In this document: positions 34,554-47,128 of the stretch, one piece after another | Layout: each line of letters starts with the position of its first letter | Position numbering within the stretch: position 1 is the stretch's first letter | NCBI RefSeq assembly: GCF_042661465.1 | Contig: NZ_JBHSWE010000001.1 | Location: 992,001 to 1,056,000 of the forward strand | Direction of reading: 5' to 3' | DNA length: 64,000 bases | Source: Marinobacterium_A aestuariivivens | GTDB taxonomy: Bacteria > Pseudomonadota > Gammaproteobacteria > Pseudomonadales > Balneatricaceae | Position numbers and translations under genes: made by a program | Notes under the pieces: generated by a model | Told to the model about the DNA's origin: nothing | The model's database searches: none | What the model saw: the letters and a program-made list of their open reading frames with translations, nothing else

Positions 34554-37228
34554 TCAGACGGTCCAGGGCGCCGGCTTTTCCGGGTTCAGATTGAACTTCT
34601 GCATCGCCTTGGCGACGTCGGACGCCGGCACCTTGCCCTCTTCCTGCAGCGCTTTCAGCGCAGCCAGAACGACATAGTGACGGTTGACTTCAAAGAACTC
34701 GCGCAGCTTGGTGCGGGTGTCGGAACGACCGAAGCCGTCGGTACCCAGCACCTTGTAGCGGGCCGGAATGTACTCGCGCAGCTGATCGGCGTACATCCGC
34801 ATGTAGTCGGTCGAGGCAATGACCGGCCCCGAGCGATCCTTCAGGCACTCGGTGACGTACGGCACCTTCGGCTCCGCTTCCGGATGCATCAGGTTCCAGC
34901 GCTCGGCGGCCTGGGCATCGCGGCGCAGTTCGTTGATCGAGGTGGTGCTCCAGACATCGGCCTCGACACCGAACTCCTCGCGCAGGATGGTGGCGGCTTC
35001 GCGCACCTCGCGCAGGATCGAGCCACAGCCCATCAGCTGAACCTTCAGCTCCGCGTCCTTGCCCTCTTCGAGCAGGTACATGCCCTTGACGATGCCCTCT
35101 TCGGCACCGACCGGCATCTCCGGATGGCTGTAGTTCTCGTTCAGGGTGGTGACGTAGTAGAACTTGTTCTCCTGATCCCGGTACATGCGCTTGAGGCCGT
35201 CCTGGACGATCACCGTGAGCTCGTAGGCATAGGTCGGATCGTAGCTGACGCAGTTCGGAATCATCTGCGCCATCAGGTGGCTGTGACCGTCCTGGTGCTG
35301 CAGGCCTTCCCCGTTCAGGGTGGTACGGCCGGAGGTCGCACCGATCAGGAAACCACGCGCCTGGCTGTCGCCGGCGGCCCAGGTCAGGTCCATGACACGC
35401 TGGAAGCCGAACATCGAATAGAAGATGTAGAACGGCACCATCGGGCAGTTGTTGTTGCTGTACGAGGTCGCACAGGCCAGCCAGGCGGAGAAGGCACCGG
35501 CTTCGTTGATCCCCTCTTCGAGGATCTGACCGGTCTTCGACTCCTTGTAGAACATGATCTGGTCGGAGTCCTGCGGCACATAGCGCTGACCTTCCGAACT
35601 GTAGATGCCGAGCTGACGGAACATGCCTTCCATACCGAAGGTACGGGCCTCGTCCGGCACAATCGGCACGATACGGTTACCGATCTGCTTGTCCTTGACC
35701 AGGGTGTTGAGCACGCGGTTCAGCGCCATCTGGGTCGAAAGCTCGCGCTCGCCGCTGGATTTCAGCTGGCTGGAGAAGGCATCGAGTGCGGGCGTCTCGA
35801 GCTTCTGGAAGTCGGCGCGGCGGGTCGGATAGAAGCCGCCGAGCTGCTTGCGCCGCTCGAACATGTACTTCATTTCCGGCGAGTCGGGCGACGGACGGTA
35901 GTACGGCACTTCCTTGAGCTGATCGTCGCTCAGCGGGATGTTGAAGTTGTCGCGGAAACTCTTCAGGTCGTCCATCGCGACCTTCTTGATCGAGTGGGTG
36001 TCGTTCTTCGCCTGGCCGGAGGTACCGGTGCCGTAGCCCTTGACGGTCTGCGCGAGGATGACGGTCGGCTGCCCCTTGTGGTGGTAGGCCTCGTGATAGG
36101 CCGCGTAGACCTTGTAGGGGTCGTGGCCGCCGCGGTTCAGCTTCATGATGTCGTCGTCGGACAGGTCGGACACCATTTCCGCCAGCTCCGGGTATTTGCC
36201 GAAGAAGTGTTCGCGGGTGTAGGCGCCACCGTTGGCCTTGTAGTTCTGCAGCTCGCCGTCGACGACCTCGTCCATGCGCTTCTGCAGCAGACCCTTTTCG
36301 TCTTTCTCGAACAGCGGGTCCCAGTGACGGCCCCAGAGGCACTTGATGACGTTCCAGCCGGCACCACGGAAGATGCCTTCGAGTTCCTGGACGATCTTGC
36401 CGTTGCCACGAACCGGGCCATCGAGGCGCTGCAGGTTGCAGTTGATGACGAAGATCAGGTTTTCCAGCGACTCGCGGCCGGCCAGGGAGATCGCGCCCAG
36501 GGTTTCCGGCTCGTCGCATTCGCCGTCGCCGAGGAAGGCCCAGACCTTGCGGTCGCCGCGATCGATCAGGTCGCGGGCCGACAGGTAGCGCATCACATGC
36601 GCCTGGTAGATCGCCTGGATCGGCCCCAGACCCATGGACACGGTCGGGAACTGCCAGAAGTCCGGCATCAGCCAGGGTGCGGGTAGGATGACAGACCGTT
36701 GCCGTCGACTTCGCGGCGGAAGTTGTCCAGCTGCTCTTCGGTCAGACGCCCTTCCAGATAGGCGCGGGCATAGATGCCGGGCGCGATATGACCCTGGAAG
36801 AACACCATGTCGGAGTCCTGCTCGCCCTCGTTGCCACGAAAGAAATAGTTAAAGCCGATGTCGTACAGTGTTGCCGACGAGGAAAAACTCGAGATGTGGC
36901 CGCCCAGCCCTTCCTTGTTGTCGTTGGCACGCATGACCATGGCCATGGCGTTCCAGCGGATAAAGGAACGAATGCGGCGCTCGACGAACAGGTCACCCGG
37001 CATGCGGGCTTCATCTCTGGGCGCAATGGTATTGCGGTAGGGGGTGGTCATGGTACCGGCGCCGCCGACACCGATATCGGTCGCTTTCTGACCCAGTTTT
37101 TTCAGAATGTAGCGAGCACGCTCATCGCCGTCACTCTTGGCAACGGATTCCAGTGCATCCAGCCACTCCTGGGTTTCAATCGGGTCAATATCTTCAACGA
37201 AATCTAGCACTTTGCCTTCTCCACTCAT
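34554..37228 (-). CDS. aceE: Pyruvate dehydrogenase E1 (homodimeric, AceE type; frame break)
   Basis: Thiamine-diphosphate enzyme decarboxylating pyruvate and acetylating E2. Homodimeric type of about 891 residues. The TPP motif reads FLGDGECDEPETLGAI with NCNLQRLDGPVRGN; the C-terminus has ASTDYMRMYADQLREYI and VLGTDGFGRSDTR. The start at 37228 gives MSGEGKVLDFVEDIDPIET. The frame breaks near 36676; one C more gives SSYPHPWLMPDFWQFP. Two FadR-type operator sequences lie at 37323-37354, between it and pdhR. Confidence 0.95.
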
Positions 37229-37322
37229 TATTGTTCGAGCAGTCAATCCCACTTAAGCGTCAAGGCTGACAACCTGTTGTGCAGGTCTCGCCCCGCCGAC
37301 CATCGTCTGGTTCTTATTATCT

Positions 37323-37337
37323 TGTAGTATTACTACA
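37323..37337. promoter_or_regulatory. Palindrome TGTAGT-ATT-ACTACA upstream of aceE
   Basis: A perfect 6-3-6 inverted repeat matching the FadR-subfamily GntR core TNGTNNNACNA (TAGTATTACTA). It directly abuts the degenerate PdhR box at 37338-37354. The half-site TTGTAGT recurs at 37405-37411. The protein that binds it is not known. Confidence 0.6.
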
Positions 37338-37354
37338 TAATGGTGTCACCGATT
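37338..37354. promoter_or_regulatory. Degenerate PdhR box upstream of aceE
   Basis: TAATGGTGTCACCGATT matches the PdhR consensus AATTGGTNNNACCAATT at 11 of 14 specified positions, including the GGT-3-ACC core. It lies about 110 bases upstream of the aceE start, suggesting that aceEF can be repressed independently of pdhR. Confidence 0.6.
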
Positions 37355-37497
37355 ATGCACATATCGGTAAAAGATCGCAACATCCCCGGATTTTCCAGAC
37401 ACTCTTGTAGTAAAAATACCTTTCACATCCGAGGCCGGTAAAACCAGGCCCGGGGCGGCGTCCCGACCGGCCCGTCAAGCGGACGCGACGGAAGCCG

Positions 37498-38259
37498 CTA
37501 CTGGCTGGTGTTGGCCCGGCGCAACGCGCGCTCCAGGCGGGTATGCTCCCGCTCACCCTCGAGCAGCGCCTCTTCGACGTAGGACAGGTGGTGGTGCGCA
37601 GCCTTGCGCGCATTGTCCGGCTCACCGGCAAGGATAGCATCCATCAGCACCCTGTGCTGATCGTGGATCTTTTCCCGGTAGCCCGGGCGCGGATAGATAT
37701 TCAGCAGGTTGTCGGTTATGTGCTGGCGCAGAAGACTGAACAGTGCGCGCATCATGTGGAGAAGCACCATGTTGTGGGTGGCGGCGGCGATCGCGAGATG
37801 AAAGTCCACGTCGGCGTTGACCTCCTTCTCGAACTCCCTTGCGCTATGAAAACGCTGCAGGTCGTCGTAGCGCGCCTGTATCTCCTCGCGGTCGGCGGCG
37901 GTGCTGCGCAGGGCGGCATAGTAGGCCGACACGCCCTCCAGCGCATGACGAAACTCAAGCAGGTCGTATTGCGCTTCGGGGTGGGTCTTGAACAGCTCGA
38001 GCAGCGGGTCGGAAAAGGACCCGCCAAGCTCCTCGGATACATAGGTACCCCCGCCCTGCCTGCTGATCAGCAGGCCCTTAGCCGTCAGCTTCTGCAACGC
38101 TTCGCGCAGCGACGGCCGGGAGACTTCGAACTGCTTGGCGAGCTCCCGTTCCGGCGGCAGTTTCTGCCCCGGTTTGAAGGTACCCTCGAGAATCATCTCT
38201 TCCATCTGCTGCACGATGACATCGGAAATCCTGGGTTGTTTTACCCGCTGGTAGGCCAC
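37498..38259 (-). CDS. pdhR: PdhR, pyruvate-responsive GntR/FadR-family repressor
   Basis: 253 residues. The start is GTG at 38259 (VAYQRVKQPRISDVIVQQ), preceded by GGGAGAG and equal in length to E. coli PdhR; longer ATG-like starts upstream lack this match. The winged-helix domain has PGQKLPPERELAKQFEVSRP and GLLISRQGGGTYV. The FCD ligand domain has SQYDLLE-like QYDLLEFRHALEGVSAYYAA. PdhR senses pyruvate and controls pdh and respiratory genes. Perfect operators sit at 38378-38394 (over its own promoter) and 38512-38528 (TRAP operon). Confidence 0.93.
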   Translation of the reverse strand: MAYQRVKQPRISDVIVQQMEEMILEGTFKPGQKLPPERELAKQFEVSRPSLREALQKLTAKGLLISRQGGGTYVSEELGGSFSDPLLELFKTHPEAQYDLLEFRHALEGVSAYYAALRSTAADREEIQARYDDLQRFHSAREFEKEVNADVDFHLAIAAATHNMVLLHMMRALFSLLRQHITDNLLNIYPRPGYREKIHDQHRVLMDAILAGEPDNARKAAHHHLSYVEEALLEGEREHTRLERALRRANTSQ

Positions 38260-38377
38260 TGAATCTCTCCCTCCGACGACGCTGATGACGGCAACGGCAG
38301 GAGCGGTTCGGCACGCCGTCAACGACCGGACCCCCGCCTGTGACTTGAACGCAAAAGCCGGAACGACCGACAGGCAA

Positions 38378-38394
38378 AATTGGTTTTACCAATT
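38378..38394. promoter_or_regulatory. PdhR operator 1 (perfect), over the pdhR promoter
   Basis: AATTGGT-TTT-ACCAATT equals the E. coli PdhR consensus AATTGGTNNNACCAATT at every specified base. It overlaps the -10 of the predicted pdhR promoter, so it should give autoregulation. Confidence 0.9.
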
Positions 38395-38421
38395 ATCAAC
38401 CTCAAGCGCCCCCAAGTTCAA
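38392..38421 (-). promoter_or_regulatory. Predicted pdhR promoter
   Basis: On the minus strand TTGAAC (38421-38416), 18 bases, GATAAT (38397-38392). Overlapped by operator 1. Confidence 0.6.
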
Positions 38422-38462
38422 CCACCCCTCCTATCGTCCAGGTATTGAATATCACGAAAGCA

Positions 38463-38492
38463 TTGACAACCGCCGAACAAAAAAAATACAGT
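38463..38492 (+). promoter_or_regulatory. Predicted promoter of the TRAP-lactate operon
   Basis: TTGACA (38463-38468), 18 bases, TACAGT (38487-38492). The inferred start is near 38499, and operator 2 begins about 13 bases downstream. Confidence 0.7.
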
Positions 38493-38511
38493 ACCCACTC
38501 AGGCGATGGTA

Positions 38512-38528
38512 AATTGGTATGACCAATT
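38512..38528. promoter_or_regulatory. PdhR operator 2 (perfect), in front of the TRAP operon
   Basis: AATTGGT-ATG-ACCAATT, again a perfect consensus site, placed just downstream of the predicted dctP transcription start, where a bound repressor would block transcription. Confidence 0.9.
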
Positions 38529-38615
38529 ATGAAAGTGACGGCCAGCGGTGACTTTAGCCTGGCCACCCCCACCGCCGAAGCAACAACAACAACTAAGCCT
38601 TACCGAGGATGCTTC

Positions 38616-39689
38616 ATGAAAAAGTTCGCCAAGTCCCTGCTTTCCGTCGCCGTACTGGGCGCCACTCTTGCCGCCGCAACCACCCAGGCACAGGCCGCCG
38701 ACAAGGTACTGCTGAAAACCCCGGTCGCCTTCGGCACCAACCTGCCGGCCCTCGGCACCACCATCACCTGGGTCGCCGACCGTCTCGACAAGGTCAGCGA
38801 CGGCTCCATCCGGATGAAGGTCTACGAGCCGGGCAAACTGGTCAGTCCGCCCGAGATCCTCGATGCCGTCTCGTCGGGCAAGGTCAATTCCGGCTATGCC
38901 ACCGCCGGCTACTGGCAGGGCAAGATCCCGGCCGCGGCGCTGTTCTCCGCCGTGCCCTTCGGCCCCGAGGCCGGCGAATACATGGCCTGGCTCTATTACG
39001 GCAACGGCATGAGCCTCTACCAGGAGATGTACGACAGCGCGGGCTACAACGTGAAGGTGCTGCCCTGCTCCATCCTGTCGCCGGAAACCTCGGGCTGGTT
39101 CTCCAAGCCGATCGAGAAGCCGGAAGACCTGCAGGGGCTGAACATGCGCTTCTTCGGTCTCGGCGCCTCGGTGATGGAAAAACTCGGTGTCGGCACCGTG
39201 CAACTGCCGGGCGGCGAGATCTTCGGCGCGCTGGAGAAGGGCGCCATCGATGCCACCGAGTTCTCCCAGCCGGCGATCGACCAGCGCCTGGGCCTGAACA
39301 AGATCGTCAAGTACAACTACTTCCCGGGATGGCACCAGCAGGCCACCATCTTCGAGCTGCTGATCAACAAGGACGCCTGGAACGGCATGAGCGAAGGCCA
39401 GCAGGCCATCGTGGAGACCACCTGCATGGCCTCGGTGACCAACTCCATCGCCGAAGGCGAGGCGATGCAGTTCCCGGTGATGGCCGATGCGAAGCAGAAC
39501 GGTGTCGAGATCCGCTACTGGAACGAGACCATGCTCGATACCTTCAGCGAGAAGTGGCAGGAAGTCGCGGCCGAGAAATCCGTCGAGGATCCCTTCTTCA
39601 AGAAGGTCTGGGATGACCTGAGCCAGTTCCGTGAAGGCTACGACCTCTGGGAAGCCAACGCCTTCCTGCCGCGCAAGCAGGCGAATTGA
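38616..39689 (+). CDS. dctP: TRAP transporter solute-binding protein (DctP family), probably for lactate/2-oxoacids
   Basis: Periplasmic binding protein of 357 residues. The start at 38616 gives the signal peptide MKKFAKSLLSVAVLGATLAA ending near AQAAD. The DctP signature includes WVADRLDKVSDGSIRMKVYEPG, the ligand arginine region GLNMRFFGLGASVMEKLG and YNYFPGWHQQATIFELLIN, which resembles the TakP/2-oxoacid and lactate branch. Operator 2 and the downstream D-lactate dehydrogenase support lactate or pyruvate as ligand; this is inference. Confidence 0.88.
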   Translation: MKKFAKSLLSVAVLGATLAAATTQAQAADKVLLKTPVAFGTNLPALGTTITWVADRLDKVSDGSIRMKVYEPGKLVSPPEILDAVSSGKVNSGYATAGYWQGKIPAAALFSAVPFGPEAGEYMAWLYYGNGMSLYQEMYDSAGYNVKVLPCSILSPETSGWFSKPIEKPEDLQGLNMRFFGLGASVMEKLGVGTVQLPGGEIFGALEKGAIDATEFSQPAIDQRLGLNKIVKYNYFPGWHQQATIFELLINKDAWNGMSEGQQAIVETTCMASVTNSIAEGEAMQFPVMADAKQNGVEIRYWNETMLDTFSEKWQEVAAEKSVEDPFFKKVWDDLSQFREGYDLWEANAFLPRKQAN

Positions 39690-39721
39690 TCGAGGTCAGG
39701 CGTTACGGGTAACCCGAAAAA

Positions 39722-39851
39722 GTAGGGTGGAATGAGAGCCGAAGGCCCGAATTCCACCGGTGACATCAGGCAAGCGCGGAACCAGGCCAATCCAGCTTTG
39801 GGGCCGGCCAAGAGCACCGGTGGAATTCGCCTCAGGCTCATTCCACCCTAC
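39722..39851. repeat. Nested inverted repeat, GTAGGGTGGAATGAG family (copy 3)
   Basis: GTAGGGTGGAATGAG (39722-39736) pairs with CTCATTCCACCCTAC (39837-39851), with inner arms GAATTCCACCGGTG and CACCGGTGGAATTC. It sits inside the TRAP operon between dctP and dctQ; the hairpin could lower expression of the membrane subunits relative to the binding protein. Confidence 0.92.
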
Positions 39852-39911
39852 ATGTCTAGGTCGATACCCTTTCGTTACTCTCTGCAAGTTTCCTTCGAGG
39901 TACATTCAAAC

Positions 39912-40435
39912 GTGCATGACAACAACAAGCTGCCGGCCGTGGCGCTGGCGGACCGCATCGACGCGGCCATCCAGCGCCTGACGCTGGGCATCGGCTGGTG
40001 CTATGTGCTGCTGGTGCTGGTCATCATTCTGCAGGTGACGCTGCGCAAGGGCTTCTCCCACGGCCTCATCGCCCTCGAGGAACTGCAGTGGCATCTCTAC
40101 GCCATCGGCGTGATGTTCGGCCTGGCCTACGCCCAGACCACCAATTCCCATATCCGCGTGGACCTGTTCCACACCGGTTTCAGGACCCGCAACAAGCGCA
40201 TCATCGAGATCCTCGGCATCCTGGTGCTGCTGCTGCCGTTCCTGGCCGTGATCTTCCTGCACAGCCTCGACTTCGTCGCCGATTCCTGGCGCATCAACGA
40301 GAGTTCCTCGGCGCCGTCGGGCCTGCCCTGGCGCTGGCTGATCAAGTCGGTGATCCCGGCCAGCATGGCGCTGCTGGCGCTCGCCGTGCTGTCGCGGCTT
40401 TACCGTGAAGTCGTTTTGCTGAGCCGGGGGAGTAG
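39912..40435 (+). CDS. dctQ: TRAP transporter small membrane subunit (DctQ family)
   Basis: About 174 residues with four membrane segments (for example WCYVLLVLVIILQVTL and IIEILGILVLLLPFLAVIFL). GTG at 39912 is preferred: GAGG lies 11 bases upstream and the protein then starts VHDNNKLPAVALADRID. An in-frame ATG at 39852 touches the repeat and adds non-family sequence. As written, the frame runs into dctM, but one G added to the run at 40426-40430 produces a TAG at 40433-40435 and separates the two proteins, as in most TRAP systems. Confidence 0.8.
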
Positions 40436-40439
40436 TCCA

Positions 40440-41825
<1,386 letters not shown>

Positions 41826-41836
41826 GAGTGCCGTGA

Positions 41837-41862
41837 GTGGGAGTGGCTTTAGCCGCTCCCAC
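41837..41862. repeat. Hairpin GTGGGAGTGGC-TTTA-GCCGCTCCCAC
   Basis: An 11-bp stem with one G-T pair between dctM and the dehydrogenase gene. It resembles REP elements of Pseudomonas. There is no T-run, so it is more likely an mRNA-stabilising hairpin than a terminator. Confidence 0.75.
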
Positions 41863-41897
41863 CAACGCCTCAAGCATTTTAAACGAGGTCCATAACA

Positions 41898-44724
<2,827 letters not shown>

Positions 44725-44728
<4 letters not shown>

Positions 44729-44797
44729 GGTGCCGGTAACCGCCGCGAACCGCACCGACGCTTTCGGTGCGCTTCACTCCGTTCAGCAGCACCCTAC
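44725..44797. repeat. GTAGGGTGCCGGT...CAGCACCCTAC inverted repeat
   Basis: GTAGGGTGC (44725-44733) pairs with GCACCCTAC (44789-44797) and GAACCGCACC with GGTGCGCTTC. Related arms occur at 12324-12400 and 56051-56118. It supplies the stop codon of the dehydrogenase. Confidence 0.85.
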
Positions 44798-44991
44798 GAT
44801 AATTCCGCGCCTTGCCCAATGAGCGGCTGCAGAGCGCAGCCTGGATCGCGAGGCATGCCAATACATGCCCATGACGCCCGGCCGGGTTCACAGTATCATG
44901 GACGCTGCCTGGCCGGGTCGTCGCTGCAACCGCGGCCGTAAGGAACTCAGGTTACCGGCGGCCTGCCGGCGATCCAGATTAAGGACATTCG

Positions 44992-45885
44992 ATGGACGGT
45001 ACCACCTACTCGCTGCTGGAGCGGATCTTTCAGGTCGTTTTCCCGTTGCTGGCGATCGTCACGGTCGGCTACTTCTATGCCCGGCGTATCCATACCGACA
45101 TGTCGGTCGCCAACCGCATCAACATGGATGTGTTCACGCCGGCTCTGATCCTGTCGGTCATGGCCGACAAGTCATTCGATCTGGCGCTCTACCAGCCACT
45201 GGCGATCGGCGCCCTCTGCGTGGTGCTCGGCTCCGGCCTGCTGCTGCTGCCGCTGTGCCGCCTGATCGGCATCCACCCGAAGACTTTCCTGCCGCCCATG
45301 ATGTTCAACAACAGCGGCAACCTCGGCATTCCCCTGGCCGTACTGGCGTTCGGCGAACAGGCGCTGCCCGCCGCCGTGGTGCTTTTCCTGGTCGAGAATA
45401 CGCTACATTTCACGGTCGGCATGTACATGCTCAACCCGAAGATCCATCCGCTGTCGCTGCTGCGCATACCGATGATCCTGGCCGCCATCGCCGGTCTTGT
45501 CTTCAGCAGCACCGGTGCGGTGCTGCCGGTGTATCTCAAGACCTTCATCGACATGCTCGGCCAGATCGCGATTCCGCTGATGCTGTTCTCCCTCGGGGTA
45601 CGGATGCTGAGCATCGACTTCTCCAACTGGCGCAGCGGCCTGTTCGGTGCCGTGCTCTGCCCGGTCAGCGGTATCCTGATGGCACTGGGCGCCCAGCAGC
45701 TGCTGCGGCTCGATCAGACCCAGTTCCACTATCTCCTGCTGTTCGGTGCCCTGCCCCCGGCCCTGCTCAACTACCTGGTGGCCGAACGTTACAACCAGGA
45801 ACCGCAGCAGGTCGCCTCGATCGTGCTGCTGAGCAATATGGCGAGCCTGATCATCATTCCGCTGACGCTGGCGTTTATTTTGTAA
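44992..45885 (+). CDS. AEC-family transporter (auxin efflux carrier-like)
   Basis: 297 residues with about ten membrane segments (FQVVFPLLAIVTVGYFYA, LPLCRLIGIHPKTFLPPMMF, SIVLLSNMASLIIIPLTLAF). The motif MMFNNSGNLGIPLAV is typical of AEC permeases, several of which move malate, malonate or other carboxylates. Its own 260-base upstream gap suggests separate regulation. Proximity to the lactate operon hints at an organic-acid substrate, but nothing proves it. Confidence 0.85.
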   Translation: MDGTTYSLLERIFQVVFPLLAIVTVGYFYARRIHTDMSVANRINMDVFTPALILSVMADKSFDLALYQPLAIGALCVVLGSGLLLLPLCRLIGIHPKTFLPPMMFNNSGNLGIPLAVLAFGEQALPAAVVLFLVENTLHFTVGMYMLNPKIHPLSLLRIPMILAAIAGLVFSSTGAVLPVYLKTFIDMLGQIAIPLMLFSLGVRMLSIDFSNWRSGLFGAVLCPVSGILMALGAQQLLRLDQTQFHYLLLFGALPPALLNYLVAERYNQEPQQVASIVLLSNMASLIIIPLTLAFIL

Positions 45886-45998
45886 GAGAGTTACGAGTTG
45901 ACAGGGAACAGCTCACAGCCCTGCACTGGCAACCTGCTTCTGTAAACTGTCTTCTGAAAAATGGCGACCCGAAAGGGCCGCCGGAAGGATTTTTCTGC

Positions 45999-46289
45999 CT
46001 ACTCCGCCGGGGCGGGAGAAACGCTGATCAACTCGCGGTTCTTATCGATGGTCGCGCTGCCGATGCCCTTGACGGCTGTCAGCTGGTCGACGCTGGTGAA
46101 AGGCCCGTTGGCTTCGCGGTAGTCGACGATCGCTTGAGCCTTTGCAGGCCCGACACCGACCATCACGCTGGATAGCTGGTCGGGGCTTGCGTTGTTGATA
46201 TCGAGGGTTTCGGCCTGAACGGCCGAGACGGGTATGAATGCAAGGCTGAGCGCCAACAGCAGCGCCCGGATCAGGGGACTGTTCATCAT
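45999..46289 (-). CDS. comEA: ComEA-like helix-hairpin-helix DNA-binding protein
   Basis: 96 residues: signal peptide (LIRALLLALSLAFIPVSAVQA) followed by two helix-hairpin-helix motifs (LDINNASPDQLSSVMVGVGP and FTSVDQLTAVKGIGSATIDK). ComEA binds incoming DNA in the periplasm during natural transformation. Single gene. Two unrelated start codons overlap; the one at 46289 gives the signal peptide. Confidence 0.9.
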   Translation of the reverse strand: MMNSPLIRALLLALSLAFIPVSAVQAETLDINNASPDQLSSVMVGVGPAKAQAIVDYREANGPFTSVDQLTAVKGIGSATIDKNRELISVSPAPAE

Positions 46290-46387
46290 GAACCTCCATG
46301 TTTTTCCATTTGGGTCACCGAGCTTCCCGCCCGGTCCTCAAAACGAATAGCACAGAGGTCTCATCCCCGCCAGTCGAATGCGGGAAT

Positions 46388-47107
46388 TCAGGCGCCGCGA
46401 GCCGCCTCTATTTCGGCCTGAATGCGATCCAGCATGGCCAGGGGATCTTCGGCCCGGGTTATCGGACGCCCGATCACCAGGTAGTCACTGCCGGCCACAA
46501 CCGCCTCGCCCGGGGTCATGATGCGACGCTGATCGCCGGCCTCGGCGTCGGCCGGACGGATACCCGGCGTCACCAGTTTGAAGTCCGCGCCGATCCGCTC
46601 GCGCAGCGGACGCACCTCCTGCGCCGAGCAGACCACGCCATCAAGACCGCTCTGCTCGGTCAGCGTAGCCAGTCGCTTGACATGCTCGAGCGGCTCGACG
46701 TCGATGCCGACCTCACGCAGGTCCTGGTGCTCCATGCTCGTCAACACCGTCACGGCGATCAGCAGCGTACGGCGCGCACCCGCCACCTTCTCCAGCTCAT
46801 TGCGGGCGGCCTCCATCATTCGCCGGCCACCCGACGCGTGAACGTTGACCATCCAGACACCCAGTTCCGCCGCGGCCCTGACCGCCATCGCCGTGGTGTT
46901 GGGGATATCGTGAAACTTGAGATCGAGGAAGACGTCGAAACCGCGCGCCTGCAGGTCTTCGACCACAGCCGGGCCACTGCGGGTGAAAAGCTCCTTGCCG
47001 ACCTTGAGACGACACCGCTGCGGGTCGAGTCGCTGCGCCATGGCCAGGGCCTGCTCCCGGTCGGGATAATCGAGCGCCACCAGTATCTGTTTGGAATCTT
47101 GCGTCAT
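46388..47107 (-). CDS. pyrF: PyrF, orotidine-5'-phosphate decarboxylase
   Basis: Last step of UMP synthesis. Start at 47107 (MTQDSKQILVALDYPDREQ); 239 residues. Catalytic signature VFLDLKFHDIPNT and the phosphate-binding loop LVTPGIRPADAEAGDQRRI are intact. It lies 21 bases after lapB, the same pairing as in E. coli (yciM-pyrF). Confidence 0.96.
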   Translation of the reverse strand: MTQDSKQILVALDYPDREQALAMAQRLDPQRCRLKVGKELFTRSGPAVVEDLQARGFDVFLDLKFHDIPNTTAMAVRAAAELGVWMVNVHASGGRRMMEAARNELEKVAGARRTLLIAVTVLTSMEHQDLREVGIDVEPLEHVKRLATLTEQSGLDGVVCSAQEVRPLRERIGADFKLVTPGIRPADAEAGDQRRIMTPGEAVVAGSDYLVIGRPITRAEDPLAMLDRIQAEIEAARGA

Positions 47108-47128
47108 GAAATTTCTCGCCAACTCAAC

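Noticed and set aside
34677..36686. A 669-codon plus-strand frame opposite aceE
   Set aside because: Antisense shadow of a clear gene; low-complexity Val/Leu/Asp/His composition and no family features.
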